A DNA stretch of 35,727 nucleotides from Spongospora subterranea (Eukaryota > Endomyxa > Phytomyxea > Plasmodiophorida > Plasmodiophoridae), in contig OUQQ01000145.1 of assembly GCA_900404475.1 (NCBI GenBank), forward strand, positions 1 through 35,727. Direction: 5' to 3'. Position 1 is the stretch's first letter. Each line of letters begins with the position of its first letter. The notes below the pieces were generated by a model. It was not told the origin of the DNA, made no database searches, and was given only the letters and a program-made list of their open reading frames with translations. Made by a program: the position numbers and the translations under genes. Below, one piece after another: positions 10,520 through 21,439 of the stretch.

Positions 10520-13500
10520 TTAAGAGGAAGTTGTGATGACAGGTTCGTCGGGGTCCTTGTCGCTGCGGTCAGTTTCGCTAGAGAGCGCCGTATTGGCTGC
10601 GACCGGACTAGAGAGCGACGAACCGGACCTTGAAACCCGCCTCGACCCGGTCTCTTTGAGCAAAAAATTGATCCATTGATCTGCGAGATTCAATTCCCCC
10701 GTCGAATCGTCCTCGGGTTCGTCCTCCTCCATCGAGTAGGGTCTTGGGATCATGGAGGTGAACGAACCAAGCAGGCTGCGAGGACTTCACAAAACTCAAT
10801 TATACTATCTATGCGTTAACACGACAGACAACCAACCGTTGTGACTCAATGACAAGCCGTTTTTGTTCATCAGTGAATCCGAGCATCTTCAGCATCAAAT
10901 TGAGCACCTCGTTAGAAGCCTTTTTTTCAAGAAACGTAACCTGAAAAAAGTATAAGACATTGTCGTAGCGCTGACTTTCCGTACAATAAGTTTATTGACA
11001 AGCCGGCGGTCAACAAGGTTCTCATCAGAGGAGAAATTTTTAATTCGATCCATTGTCTGTTGAATGGCATGTCGAAGAGTGGTATTATCAGTTTCCACTT
11101 GATGTGCGTATTTCCGAGTTGAACGTAGCCTTGAAAATGGTTCAAACGGGATACCACACAGGTACTCACAAGCGAACTGACCGGTCTTCCAGTTGAACAA
11201 CACTCGCTTCAGATTCTCTCAATGCCTGTGTGATATTAGTGAGCTCCTCAATGGCGAGCCGTCCGACTTCAACGGCTTCCCGACTGTCATTCAACTGCTG
11301 ACGCGATTCCTCCTTCTAAACAAAATATGGATATAGATTCAGAATAAAGAATTTTAAAAACCTTCTCCTGCATTTCACTCCTATACTGATCCAGGACGAT
11401 CTGGAGATTATCTAGCGCCTCCGATAGATTGTTGCATTCCTCAGTTTTCGCAGTCAATTGTGACTGCAAACTGGCATAATCCGAAGCCAAATTCTTCGTC
11501 AATATATCAGAAATTGTAATGTACGTTACCAGACGATGATACCCTGGCAGCCTGCAAATCTAGTTGAGACTGACGAATTGCTTCTTTCTCCTTGCGCATC
11601 TGCTCATGCATATTTGACAGGCGCTGGTCCCTGTCCGCCTCAACTGAGGCAATACGCTCAGAAAATTTGGAGCGCTCCAACTCCATGTCGCTTAAATCGC
11701 TAGCACAACCCTGTTAGTCATTCTGCCATCAAAAGACCACCAAGAGCAACCGTTGAGCTTCAGAAAGCCACTCCTCTTGGCGCCTTTCCAATTCTAAGAT
11801 CTTTTTTATATGTTCTGCTATTTGAGATTTTAGCTCTTTGATCACCACAGCTTTATCATGGTTATCATTTTCTACAAGCTGGACAAGAGTAAATAAATCA
11901 AAACAAACACGATCACAAGCCTTTTGACCTGAAGCTCAGATTCTAGGGTGCTCAATTTCGACAAAGAAGAAGCACTCCTATCATGCTTTTTTTGCAAATC
12001 TACCAGTTTACCCTGAATCAGATTGTCAGAAAAATTCAACATTGACTTCAAACCAATATAAACCCATGCATGAAATGCCAGACCTTTAATAACCCATTTT
12101 CGGTTCGTAGTGAAGCTACCTCATCAGACGCTCTTTGCTCATTAGCATGCGCAGTGTGATACTGGTCAACCACCGTAGAATACAGTGATTTCGCCTGCAT
12201 CCATATGAGTGAATATATGATGAAAGTTATGGCCTAACGCGTACTGTTGTCAATTTCTGACTCAAATCCTTGCAGAAATCCTGGCTCTCTTTGCATTCTG
12301 CCTCAAGTGCTTTGGCCTCGGAAGTGGCAATATCTGCCTTCTCAATACGATCAGAAACAGCTCTCACCACATACTCAGCTGCTAATGGCAAATTATCGGC
12401 ATCTTCTATCTCGATTGTTAGAAGCTCGACAAGTTGCGCTAGAACCCGTTGTAGCAATGAGTCGGTCTGTTAACTGCAATTAGATAATCTGACTTATAAG
12501 GTAACAAGGCACTAACTAAATTGGGGTTAGGTGCAGCACTGGCAGACTGAAGCGCTTGAATAATTAAGACAGCAACATGATCTAAAGGCTTATCAAGGAT
12601 TGGCTCCTCGACCTTCAACTCCGCTTCGATCGCTTCGAGCAGAGATCTAACTGAGTCAGTGAGATCAGCATGAGAAGACGTCGACGCTCTCAGCTCCTAG
12701 GGGTGCAAAAAATCAAAAGGGGAACCCATCAGTAACATCCGGACGCACAACGTACGTCAGAGAGTTTGTTAATCTGAGACTGAGTTTCTGCACTCAGCCT
12801 ATCGTATTTGGTTTTGAACCCATTAATTTGGTCTTGAAGATGTGCCACTCGTTGCTTTGCCTGATCGCGGAGCTGATCCATTTTCGCACGAGGAACCATG
12901 TCCCCACCAGATGCATCATCGCTGGGAGATCGATCCAACTGGATACTCATAAGCATAAAATTAGACAATGAACAGTGTGCGATTGAAGAAAGAACCTCTT
13001 CATTCAACTTGGCAATTTCGTCTTGTAACTCCACAACGGTCGCGTTTGCTTTAGTTAATTCCTCACTCAACTCATTGGTTCTTTCGATTAGTTCAACAGC
13101 GTCAGATTCGGACGCTTTGAGTTTGTCCGTACACGTATTCAGTTGAGATTCTAGCTCTATGCGAGCTTTTTTTTCATCCTCTGGACAGGATATTAATAAA
13201 AGAAGGTAAACGAAGAGAGCAGCTGACCAAACGCTGCAAGAATATGATCGCGATCCATCCTATTTGAGGATAATTCTTGAACCAAGCCACGTTCGCGATC
13301 TACTTCGCCTTGTAAAGTATTCGACTTTGCATTCATTGACTCTAGTTGACCCCGAAGCTCTTGTATTAATTGTGCTTGCTCATTGCTCTTGTTCCTCAGA
13401 GCAGTAAGTTCCGAAGGAGACTCCTACGGAGAAATGAGGAGTATAATTGCAACAAAGTTTTGTCGTACGTTTTGTTGTTGCTTGCATCGAAGCCTTTCCA

Positions 13501-14394
13501 TTGCCATTTTCAACGCAGCAGCGTCCTGGGTTTTTACTTCAACCTCTGACCTCAATGTCCCAATGGTATGCTCCTTTTCATCAAGACGGCGTTGCATCTT
13601 GCATAAATCGCCCTTCAGCTGAGCGGTTTCCTCCTAAATCAGAGTATTTTCAGCAAATTATCTCGGTGGCCAATTTACCATGCCTGAAGCGACGATAATG
13701 AAGCCATGTGGTTTCGTTTTTCGGCATGCATTTTTCTTGTCAGCGCATCAACACGCTCAGAAGACCTGATCTTGTGTTGAATGATTGGACCTGTGGCAGT
13801 ATCCATATCGTCCGTGGGACGAGGTTGTGACGACGGCGATAATGATGGTGATCTCGCAGCAGACTCAACAGCAAGCAGACGAGCCTCTTCCAGTAAGGAT
13901 TGCAACTCGGAAATTTCTTCCTGGTCAAGCACAACTAAATAAAAACATTTTAAGCTGAAAACAAGTCTACATCTTTGTCAGCCATTGATTTAGCCATTGA
14001 TTCTTGAGCTCTAGTTCGAAAGTCATTGATACGATCAATTTCGTCCCGGGCTCTGGACAACTAGTCGAAAAGCGTATCAAGACATGTGGTAATAACTCAA
14101 GCAAAAACCAGCAAGCAGGCCTCGGACACCATCCACAACATCATCACAACACTAATGTACCTTATCCTGAAGACGGCTGATTTTGGTGGACATTTCGACT
14201 GGTGATTCATTTGGGCTGCATTCAGTAGTGTCACCGTCGCTAAAATCGTCGGCATCAATGCGTTCCTCGACACCTAATAAAAACTGAGTACTAGATGAAA
14301 AATAGCGGTGAACTAAACTGTCTAAAAGCTGGGCGCCCACGACTTTAGTGATCTGGCTCACGCTTTGGCTGATCGTACTGAGATGATTCCACAT
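10520..14394 (-). CDS. GMAP-210/Rud3-type golgin with GRAB domain (about 20 exons)
   Basis: A Golgi tethering coiled coil on the minus strand, from ATG 14394 to TAA 10520. Near the C terminus it shows the family signature ALDNLQIVLDQYRSEMQ, then VDRRLVNKLIVRK spliced to EVLNLMLKMLGFTDEQKR. This is the GRAB (GRIP-related, Arf-binding) domain of TRIP11/Rud3 and plant golgin candidates. After it comes NLADQWINFLLKE, also seen in plant relatives, and a Ser-rich tail. The middle is heptad-rich coiled coil in many small exons split by 35-75-nt introns. Well-defined 3' exons are 10520-10775, 10837-10940, 10976-11129, 11170-11315 and one ending at 11362. The N terminus MWNHLSTISQSVSQITKVVG resembles the amphipathic lipid-packing-sensor start of GMAP-210. 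One junction near 13700 only works as a GC-AG intron or with another boundary, so the exon list is approximate. Confidence 0.85.
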
Positions 14395-14445
14395 CGCAAA
14401 GCGAAACCGTCGCGCAGGCGGGCCGATCTGGGCTGAACGGTCCGA

Positions 14446-14923
14446 TCAAAGCCCTAATCCTATAAGATCGACTAATCTCCTCCGTGATTCTCTATATTCT
14501 ATATGATCATGTAATAGGGCAGAAGAAACCCCAGAACAAAGATGGTAACGTCGATCAGCAAGTGCAGTCGCGACTGTTGACTCTGTAATGGGAGGTTGCG
14601 CTAACTGAGCCACATTATTTACTTTGAGTTTTCTCCAAAAGAGAACCTCAGATTCCATGAATCGACAAAAAGCGAAGCATTTTTATACAAGTTGATTTTC
14701 ATTACCTGAATTGACTCCCGGTTTCAACAGCAGATGTTTGAGCTTTTTGGTGAGCCATCTGTGAACGTCGTGTTCGTCTGAAGATCATTTTTCCAATGGA
14801 CTTGATGAGTTCACCAATCAACCACTAGTCTTTGTACTGTTGATTGCACGGCAATAGCTCGCTTTACTGGCGCTTTTGGGCAAATATTAATGGGCATCTA
14901 TTCGATGTTATCGGCAAGATCAT
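14446..14923 (-). CDS. small unknown protein, four exons
   Basis: The model is complement(join(14446..14582, 14623..14646, 14706..14758, 14868..14923)), 89 residues. All three introns are GT-AG (40, 59 and 109 nt) and the phases agree. Exon 3 is only 24 nt. The alternative continuous ORF over 14446-14658 ignores the good donor GTAAAT at 14622 and the acceptor at 14583. The product is basic, with WLTKKLKHLLLKPGV and a C-terminal region of Arg, Leu and His. The short hydrophobic/basic N terminus could be a weak mitochondrial presequence. No family is recognised. It lies 51 bp upstream of the golgin start on the same strand. Confidence 0.55.
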
Positions 14924-15301
14924 GTCACAGAACCGACGAACGTCGCAGTTCAAAGTTTGACAACTCTGTTTACAACTCGGAATAAAGAAAGCCATACAGG
15001 AGAATTACAAAGTGCAATAGAATGGTCGTTGTTTACGCTGACAACCTTTTTTGAAAATGAATGCGGGCTCGCTTATATTGGGAGGCTAGTTCAATTTCAA
15101 TGCAATCTAGAAATCACGCGACGACGAGCAATCGGCAATTTGTATGAACGAAATAAAATTTTGGTGGGTACAGATGAAAGCATGTATGGCTGTATAATTC
15201 AGCTGAAACAAACACCAGATTTTGTTTGCCAAAACGGAAAACACATGCCACAATTGAAACCAACTAGGAAAATTGTTCTATTTATCGATAAAGTGAAATG
15301 T
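14924..15301. other. spacer between eS17 stop and the small minus-strand gene
   Basis: About 380 bp with no supported gene. The plus-strand ORF running from 14957 into the eS17 region is antisense to eS17 and is treated as a shadow. Confidence 0.5.
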
Positions 15302-15789
15302 TTAGGCTCGCTGGGCTCCGTTTCGGGCAGCACGTCCCACTGGGCTGCTGTAGGGAGCGACGCTTTCCAATTTGACGTTGGGCATTGTCTTCAAATCGAC
15401 CTTCATGGCTTCCAACATTTCCTTGGTCTCGTCTCCGATCATGATCATCGACGTATTAATGGCGGAATTCTCAGGCACGTAGTCCAATCGACGTTCGCGC
15501 TCTTCTTCCTGAAGCTTCAGGGAGATACCGCGGACGGGTCCACGCTGGATCCGTTTCATCAAGTGCGTCGTATAACCGGCGATCTTGTTGCGGACGCGCT
15601 TAGATGGTACAATCGCTACCTCTTCGACGATTTTCTTGTTAACGTCAAAATCCATCGTCAATTTCGAGTAATATTTCTCGATAATCTGGCGCGATGCGCG
15701 TTTCACGAGTTTAGTGCGGACGCGACCCTACATCATGACGTGCAATCAGTTATAACAGATGATGAACGGGCGATGGAGCCGCTTACCAT
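15302..15789 (-). CDS. RPS17: 40S ribosomal protein eS17
   Basis: The model is complement(join(15302..15727, 15787..15789)), 142 residues against 135 in human. The protein starts [20 protein letters not shown] and carries the conserved [20 protein letters not shown] and [14 protein letters not shown] segments, clear eS17 signatures. Exon 1 contributes only the ATG; a 59-nt intron (GTAAGC...GTAG) follows at once. Without that intron the conserved GRVRTK start has no Met in frame. The C-terminal extension is Ala/Arg-rich. It is divergent from the copper ATPase gene. Confidence 0.95.
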
Positions 15790-16521
15790 GGCGGAACGAT
15801 TCGATCAACGAAGAAAACGCGACGACGATATGGTGATAAACTGCGTCCACGGACTCCGTGCACCTGGATTTACTATGATAGTGCCGCTATTATGGTGACC
15901 GTTCCAGGAAATTATTGGGCGTGGTGCAATCAATGTCTGTGATGGCGAAATTGGATCGCGATGAACCCTGACAATGGCGTGTTGAACCCTGAATTGCGAG
16001 CCGATGACAGGGTACATGTCATATGCAATATTTAAATAGTCAGATTTGTTGAACAGGTTTAATCTCATATATATGAGTGTCGCAACAATATGTTGCGATG
16101 GATCCCAGCAAACCTTTTCAACAAAATTCAAGATTTGTCAGAACAAAAAAGTCGACGAAAGCCTGTTCTCGGCAAGTTCTCTCTGAGCAACGGCTTTCAA
16201 TCTGAAAACCGTGAACGAGCCCGATATTACTATGAGTGTATGCAGAGCCGCAATCCAACCGAAACCGACTGTGTAACAATGAGAAAGTCTTCATATAACC
16301 GCTTGTAAAGCCCCTGTACATTATGTTGCATCATTGACAGCCAATAACAAGCTGTGCAACTGAAAGGGGGCGCCCCCTCACTCTCTATATATAGGGTCAG
16401 CAGTCAGCACTGCAGTCAACTACGTTTCCTGAGTTGTCACTGGAAGTGGCTGCACTTCATATATAGCGGATTGCATTCCCGCCCATTCAACCTACACCAT
16501 TATTGAAGGGTTGCCATAGAT
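15790..16521. other. divergent intergenic region between eS17 and the copper ATPase
   Basis: About 730 bp shared by two divergent genes. ORFs at 15805-16131 (minus) and 16090-16308 (plus) overlap each other on opposite strands and show no domain, so I do not call them. Near the ATPase end lie a 14-bp GC palindrome and two TATA-like runs. Confidence 0.5.
16365..16393 (+). promoter_or_regulatory. 14-bp palindrome plus TATA-like box upstream of the copper ATPase
   Basis: AGGGGGCGCCCCCT (16365-16378) is a perfect palindrome. It is followed after 7 bp by TATATATA (16386-16393), 128 bp before the ATPase ATG. A second ATATATAG lies near 16459. Core-promoter function is inferred from layout only. 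Confidence 0.4.
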
Positions 16522-19500
16522 ATGGCGCCTCCGATTAAGGCTGAGTTAATTATACGCGGCATGTACTGTGAAAACTGTGCATTTCGAGTTCATCAGGCGC
16601 TTTCCGAAGTCACTGGGGTTGAATGCGCAGAAGTCAGTCTTGAGTCAGCAAAAGCCATCGTGACGTTGCACAATCATCCATTGACAGAGCATGTTGAGTC
16701 ACTGATAACTGCAGTTATTCATGCAGGATTCCATTGTGGCCGTCAAGGGGATGCCCTACATACACGCTTGCCACTTCCAGGAGCCACTTATACCATGGCA
16801 CTTCAGGATTTTCCTGCTGATCCTGAAGAGCAATCGGCAATTGAAGCTGCGCTATCTAATGTTGAGGGCGTCTTCTCTGCCAGTGCGTCAATTGTCTCCA
16901 GAAACGCGATCGTTCGCTTTGATCCCGCACTGGTAGAACCAACAAAATTCCATCAGGCAGTCGCCAAGTGTGGTTTCAATTATACAGCGCAAGGAAATAT
17001 GATTCTTGGACCATCTCAGAACATGGCTAATTTGCGAATTGGTGGAATGACGTGTGCAACCTGTTCAGGTTAGTCGGATACTCCCATTAAAGTCGTTTTT
17101 ATGCAGATTGATACAGGAACTATTGAACGAGCGTTGATGGCTCTTCCATATGTGGTTTTTGTTTCAGTCAATCTCGCCACCGAATCGGCAATAGTGGTTT
17201 ATGATGAACGAATTGGACGTGGATCCGATGATTTGATTCAGACTATAGAGGATGTTGGATTCGAGGCATCAGTGATTCCTGAGCCAGCCGACCGAGTGGA
17301 GGCTCTGAGAAATCATCACTCCAATCGTATCAAATTATGGAAGAGGCGGTTAGCATTTGGTGTAGCACTTACAGTTCCAGTTTTTCTGCTGGGAATGGTG
17401 CTGCCCATGATTCATGGTTGTTTCAAGCTGCAATTGCATTTTTACACAACTAATGTCCAGTTCAGGAGCATTAGGTGCGATCGGGCTATCTAACAATATG
17501 GCAAAATATATTGTTTGGGCAATTGCTACCCCTGTCCAATTCGGAGTTGGAGCCACATTTTACCGCAGTGCATATCATGCCTTACGAAATCGGTAAATGA
17601 GATTAACGACGGCGGATATATAAATTGAAAATCCTTCTAGTTCGCCTGATATGAGCGTTCTCGTTGTTGTCGGCACAACAGCTGCATATATGTCAAGCGT
17701 TGTCGCTGTTCTGTTAGGTCTGAATGAGCAATACTTCGATACGTCTGCAGTTTTAGTAACGTTCGTTGTTCTTGGCAAGTTCTTGGAAACTAGAGCGAAG
17801 GTATTCAGTTATCAGCGTCAGCTTTGCTCTTGACGGTTTCAACGATTTAATTTCATAGGGCAAAACAAATGAATCATTGTTGCAGTTACAAGATTTGCAA
17901 CCTCAGACGGCGTCTATTGTTCAGTTTTCTGAGGACGGTAGTGAATTGTCTGAGATTGTTGTACAGTCGGTTGCTCTATTACCAGGCCAAATCGTCAAGG
18001 TAAACGGTTGATTTCAAGTCAAATCATTCTGACCGCTCGCTAGGTTGCCCCAGGAGCAAGCATCCCCTGTGACGGCGTAATTCTATCTGGAACGACCATG
18101 GTCGACGAATCGATGTTGACTGGAGAATCCGTTCCTGTTTTGAAAGAAGCGGGTGCAAAGGTGTTGGACCATTATGTTCTAATTATCAATTTCTCCGAGA
18201 ATGATATTTTTTCAACAAAAGGTTTTCGGAGCGACAATCAACATGTCAGGAGTGGTTTATGTCACAGTTTTGGTGGCCTCCAAAGACTCAATGTTGTCCA
18301 AAATCATCCATCTAGTGGAGCATGCTCAAACAACAGTATGATGTTCCCTTCTCTTTTTTGTTTCAGCTTGAACAAGCATATGTAGAAACCCAGCATCCAA
18401 AAATTAGTGAACCGCGTTTCGGCTGTTTTCGTACCTGTTGTTTTGGTCATCTCGCTGATTACGTTCCTCTTTTGGTTATCCATCGTCTATTTCACTACAT
18501 CAGGTGTGTTAGTTGAATTGTTTCTTGATTATATCAACATTAACTCTTTGCAGTGCCCAAGGAATGGCTGGAATCTGGCTCTAGACCCTTGTTTTCCCTA
18601 CTCTTTGCTATTGCGGTTCTGGTAATTTCTTGCCCTTGCGCATTGGGATTAGCCACTCCAACAGCCATCATGGTTGCGACAGGGGTATATTTCGGGCCGT
18701 AAGAGTCAAACTTTCAGTTATTTAGCGAATCTTAGGTTGGAGCGAAAATTGGTATTTTGTTCAAAGGCGGGCATATCTTTGAAAGGGCCTCTGTAATAGA
18801 TACCGTTATATTTGACAAAACGGGTCTGCTCAAATGTTTTCAATCTGTATTGCTTTATTGAAACCTTTGTAGGCACATTAACTGTAGGGAACCCATCTGT
18901 CATTGGTATGGCAATAACAGCACCAACAACCTATCCAGTTGGCGAAATACTTTGGTATGCTGCTTCAGCAGGTAACTTCTTTACACGGTTCCACAATGGG
19001 GGCTGAAATGGCACGATTAGAGAAGGCGTCCGAGCATGTGCTAGGGAAAGCTATTGTGCGTTATGCAGAAGATCATGGTGTGGAGTTTGATGGATGGCGA
19101 AATTCATTATCTCCTGGGAGTCCTGACAGTTTCCTTTACGTTCCCGGGAAGGGGATAAAATGCAGCATTGACGGCAAGATGATCCTAGTCGGCAACCAAA
19201 CGTGGCTTAGACAGTATTCGATCACTGTCTCAGATCATTCGGAATTCCCGCTTTCCGCCACCATCGTCTACGTTGCGATTAACTCAATATGCGTTGGCGC
19301 AATCGCGTTATCGGATCAGCCGCGACCAGAAGCCACTGCCGCCGTTGCAGCTCTCAAAGCGTCAGGCATATCGGTTTGGATGGTGACAGGCGATTCGGAG
19401 AAGGTAGCCGTGGATATAGCTCAAGAAGTTGGAGTAACAAACGTTTTGGCATCAGCCTTGCCCGCGGCTAAACACGCTAAAGTGGTCGAACTACAAAACC

Positions 19501-20180
19501 AGGGTAAAAAGGTAAAGATTTGATCAACTAACCTCATTTTCACTGTGAATGAACTTGAAAAATGTTCTGGTATCTCAGGTGTGTGTTGTTGGAGATGGTA
19601 TCAACGACTCGCCTGCTCTTGCTCAGGCCGATTGTGGTATCGCCATAGGTTCCGGGACAGGTAAGGACCAGGACCGTGACATCAGGGGATAATCCTTATT
19701 GAATGCCTAGATATTGCTATTGACGCCGCTGATATCGTCCTTATGACCTGTGATATCACAGGTGTGATCACTGCCTTGGAACTAGCTCGTGTCACTTTAC
19801 GACGTATCAAAGTAAATCTAATGTACGGCTCCAATTAAACCTTTGAATTCTTTCACTATTACAATATTCTTAGGTGGGCGTTTCTGTACAATATTCTTGG
19901 AATTCCAATTGCAGCAGGCCTGCTGTTTCCCTTTTTCCACATTCGCTTACCTCCGGAAGTGGCAGGGATGGCCATGGCACTATCATCTGTTTGTGTGGTG
20001 TCGTCATCGCTGCTTCTGAATAATTATCGACCCTCCGTGCACTCCGAATCAAGGCAACAGAAACGACTGGATAATGTTGTCGTCCATTCAACGAGTTCTG
20101 AAAGATGTTGTGCGTGTCCATCATGCCAATGTGGTGTGAACTGTCAGTGCACAGTTGATCATTGCAACTGTGAAGCATAA
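16522..20180 (+). CDS. P1B-type copper-transporting ATPase (15 exons) with Cys-rich tail
   Basis: A Cu(I) pump of the ATP7/CCC2/RAN1 family, normally in Golgi or endosomal membranes. Exons: 16522-17068, 17117-17416, 17466-17592, 17641-17800, 17859-17999, 18044-18160, 18222-18335, 18386-18503, 18554-18684, 18736-18823, 18873-18971, 19021-19511, 19579-19660, 19711-19822, 19874-20180; 977 residues. Three N-terminal HMA folds: HMA1 has GMYCENC, HMA2 lacks CxxC, HMA3 has GMTCATC. Then come the actuator TGES, the membrane CPC ([12 protein letters not shown]), the phosphorylation site DKTGTLT split across an intron, MVTGDS and [11 protein letters not shown]. The nucleotide-binding motif reads SEHV instead of SEHP. 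The C terminus carries nine Cys in 24 residues ([10 protein letters not shown] onward), metallothionein-like. Introns are 44-67 nt. Confidence 0.95.
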
Positions 20181-20488
20181 GTGTAAATCCTGGTCATTCA
20201 ATTTTGTCATTATTAAACAAGCCATCTCGTTCGAACTAACAAACTACATACAATACGGCCCATCCCCAATTCATCCTGTGGGTCTTTGTTATATCAATGT
20301 ATCAAGGTCGGTATATTTCAAGCGATGAAAACCCTACCGACTACAGTACAATAATCTGTCCACATCTGACGGACAGCTATCCGGATTGACCATTTCACCG
20401 AACACTCTTTGGTGTTGGTCAGATTACAGGTCGTCTCTTTGGTCCAGCGATTATCATCCCCCAGAATATAGCGGTCGTCCGCTTGTTC
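20181..20488. other. intergenic spacer after the copper ATPase
   Basis: About 300 bp. No gene is seen. It contains a TACAGTA motif near 20343. Confidence 0.5.
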
Positions 20489-21203
20489 ATGGCGCTACCG
20501 TGTCTTAGAACCTCACGTAAAATTATATCCTTTCTCCCCCGATTGCGGCTACTTCACAATGCAGTGCATGGTGTTAATGCTCCAAGGAAATCTGTGAACA
20601 ATAAAGGCCAAGAAGATATGAGCTATCCTGAGCCGAGCATAGCCGACTTTGATGTCAATGACGATGGTCGTCGTCTGAGAGAGGTTGGGCTGAAATCGCT
20701 TTTAGCCAGCGGTATTCAGAACTGGACTGATTTAATGGTAAATGGACGGGCGATAATCTGCAAGGAAATACACCCACAATGGAAGGCGCTTGTCACTATT
20801 AGGTATTGCTATTCATATCCATTATCGAATAACCTCATATCATTGGACTAGGTTTAACAAGCTGGTTATGGATAAGCAATGGCTGGCCAAAACTAGCAAT
20901 ACGTTATTATGCTCAGAGCTGGATAAGATCATGCTGTCATCGGCCCTAGAAATAGCTGTTGATGATGACCATCGTATTGGCATGTTGTGCCCAACCGCTC
21001 CTGAAATTGGTTTCACACATTGGGATAATGGTCGTCTGTTTACCCTCAAACAAAGGCTTATAGTCGAAGATGATGAACAGAAGACATGTTTAAAACTGGT
21101 GTGGGAAGCTAATGGTCACGATTTACACTCACAATCTGTTGTCAGATTAGACAGCAAGAATTGTCTGTGGACGGGACCTGTCGAACAGCTTTTTCAGAAA
21201 TAA
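20489..21203 (+). CDS. unknown mitochondrial-type protein, paralogue A
   Basis: The model is join(20489..20802, 20852..21203), 221 residues; the 49-nt intron is GTATTG...CTAG with phase kept. The first 35 residues are rich in Arg and Leu and lack acids (MALPCLRTSRKIISFLPRLR), typical of a mitochondrial presequence. The body aligns with the minus-strand gene at 27320-28072. Shared landmarks are PQWKALV/PKWKDMV, ELDKIML/ELEKIMF, LCPTAPEIG/LCPSVPKIG, LVWE/LIWK and the W-x-G near the C terminus. I do not recognise the family. Intron positions differ between the two copies. Confidence 0.75.
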
Positions 21204-21439
21204 ACTCTCTTCAAACAATATACCTGGCTTTAGAACTCTAATATTCGCACATCAAGAGTGAGTATATATAGAGATATCAATCAGACGTCGCCACCAGACT
21301 CAGATCAGCAACCTTGAATAAATTGGGCAAATGACAGGTGCACTGGTGCGCCATGGCCCATGGGCCACAGTAGTTACTTACCTAGGCCGTCAAGCGGTCA
21401 ACATGCCATCTGTTTAATAATCAAGAGGTGCTGGTGGCC
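21204..21439. promoter_or_regulatory. promoter region of the 14-3-3 gene
   Basis: TATATATA lies at 21263-21270, about 170 bp before the ATG. A perfect 14-bp palindrome TGGCCCATGGGCCA is at 21354-21367. Neither is tested; the call rests on position. Confidence 0.35.

Noticed and set aside
14957..15898. 313-codon plus-strand ORF
   Set aside because: It is antisense to all of eS17, which is certain; the length comes from the codon bias of the ribosomal gene, and no domain is seen.
15805..16131. 108-codon minus ORF upstream of eS17
   Set aside because: It lies in the shared promoter region of two divergent genes and has no recognisable features.
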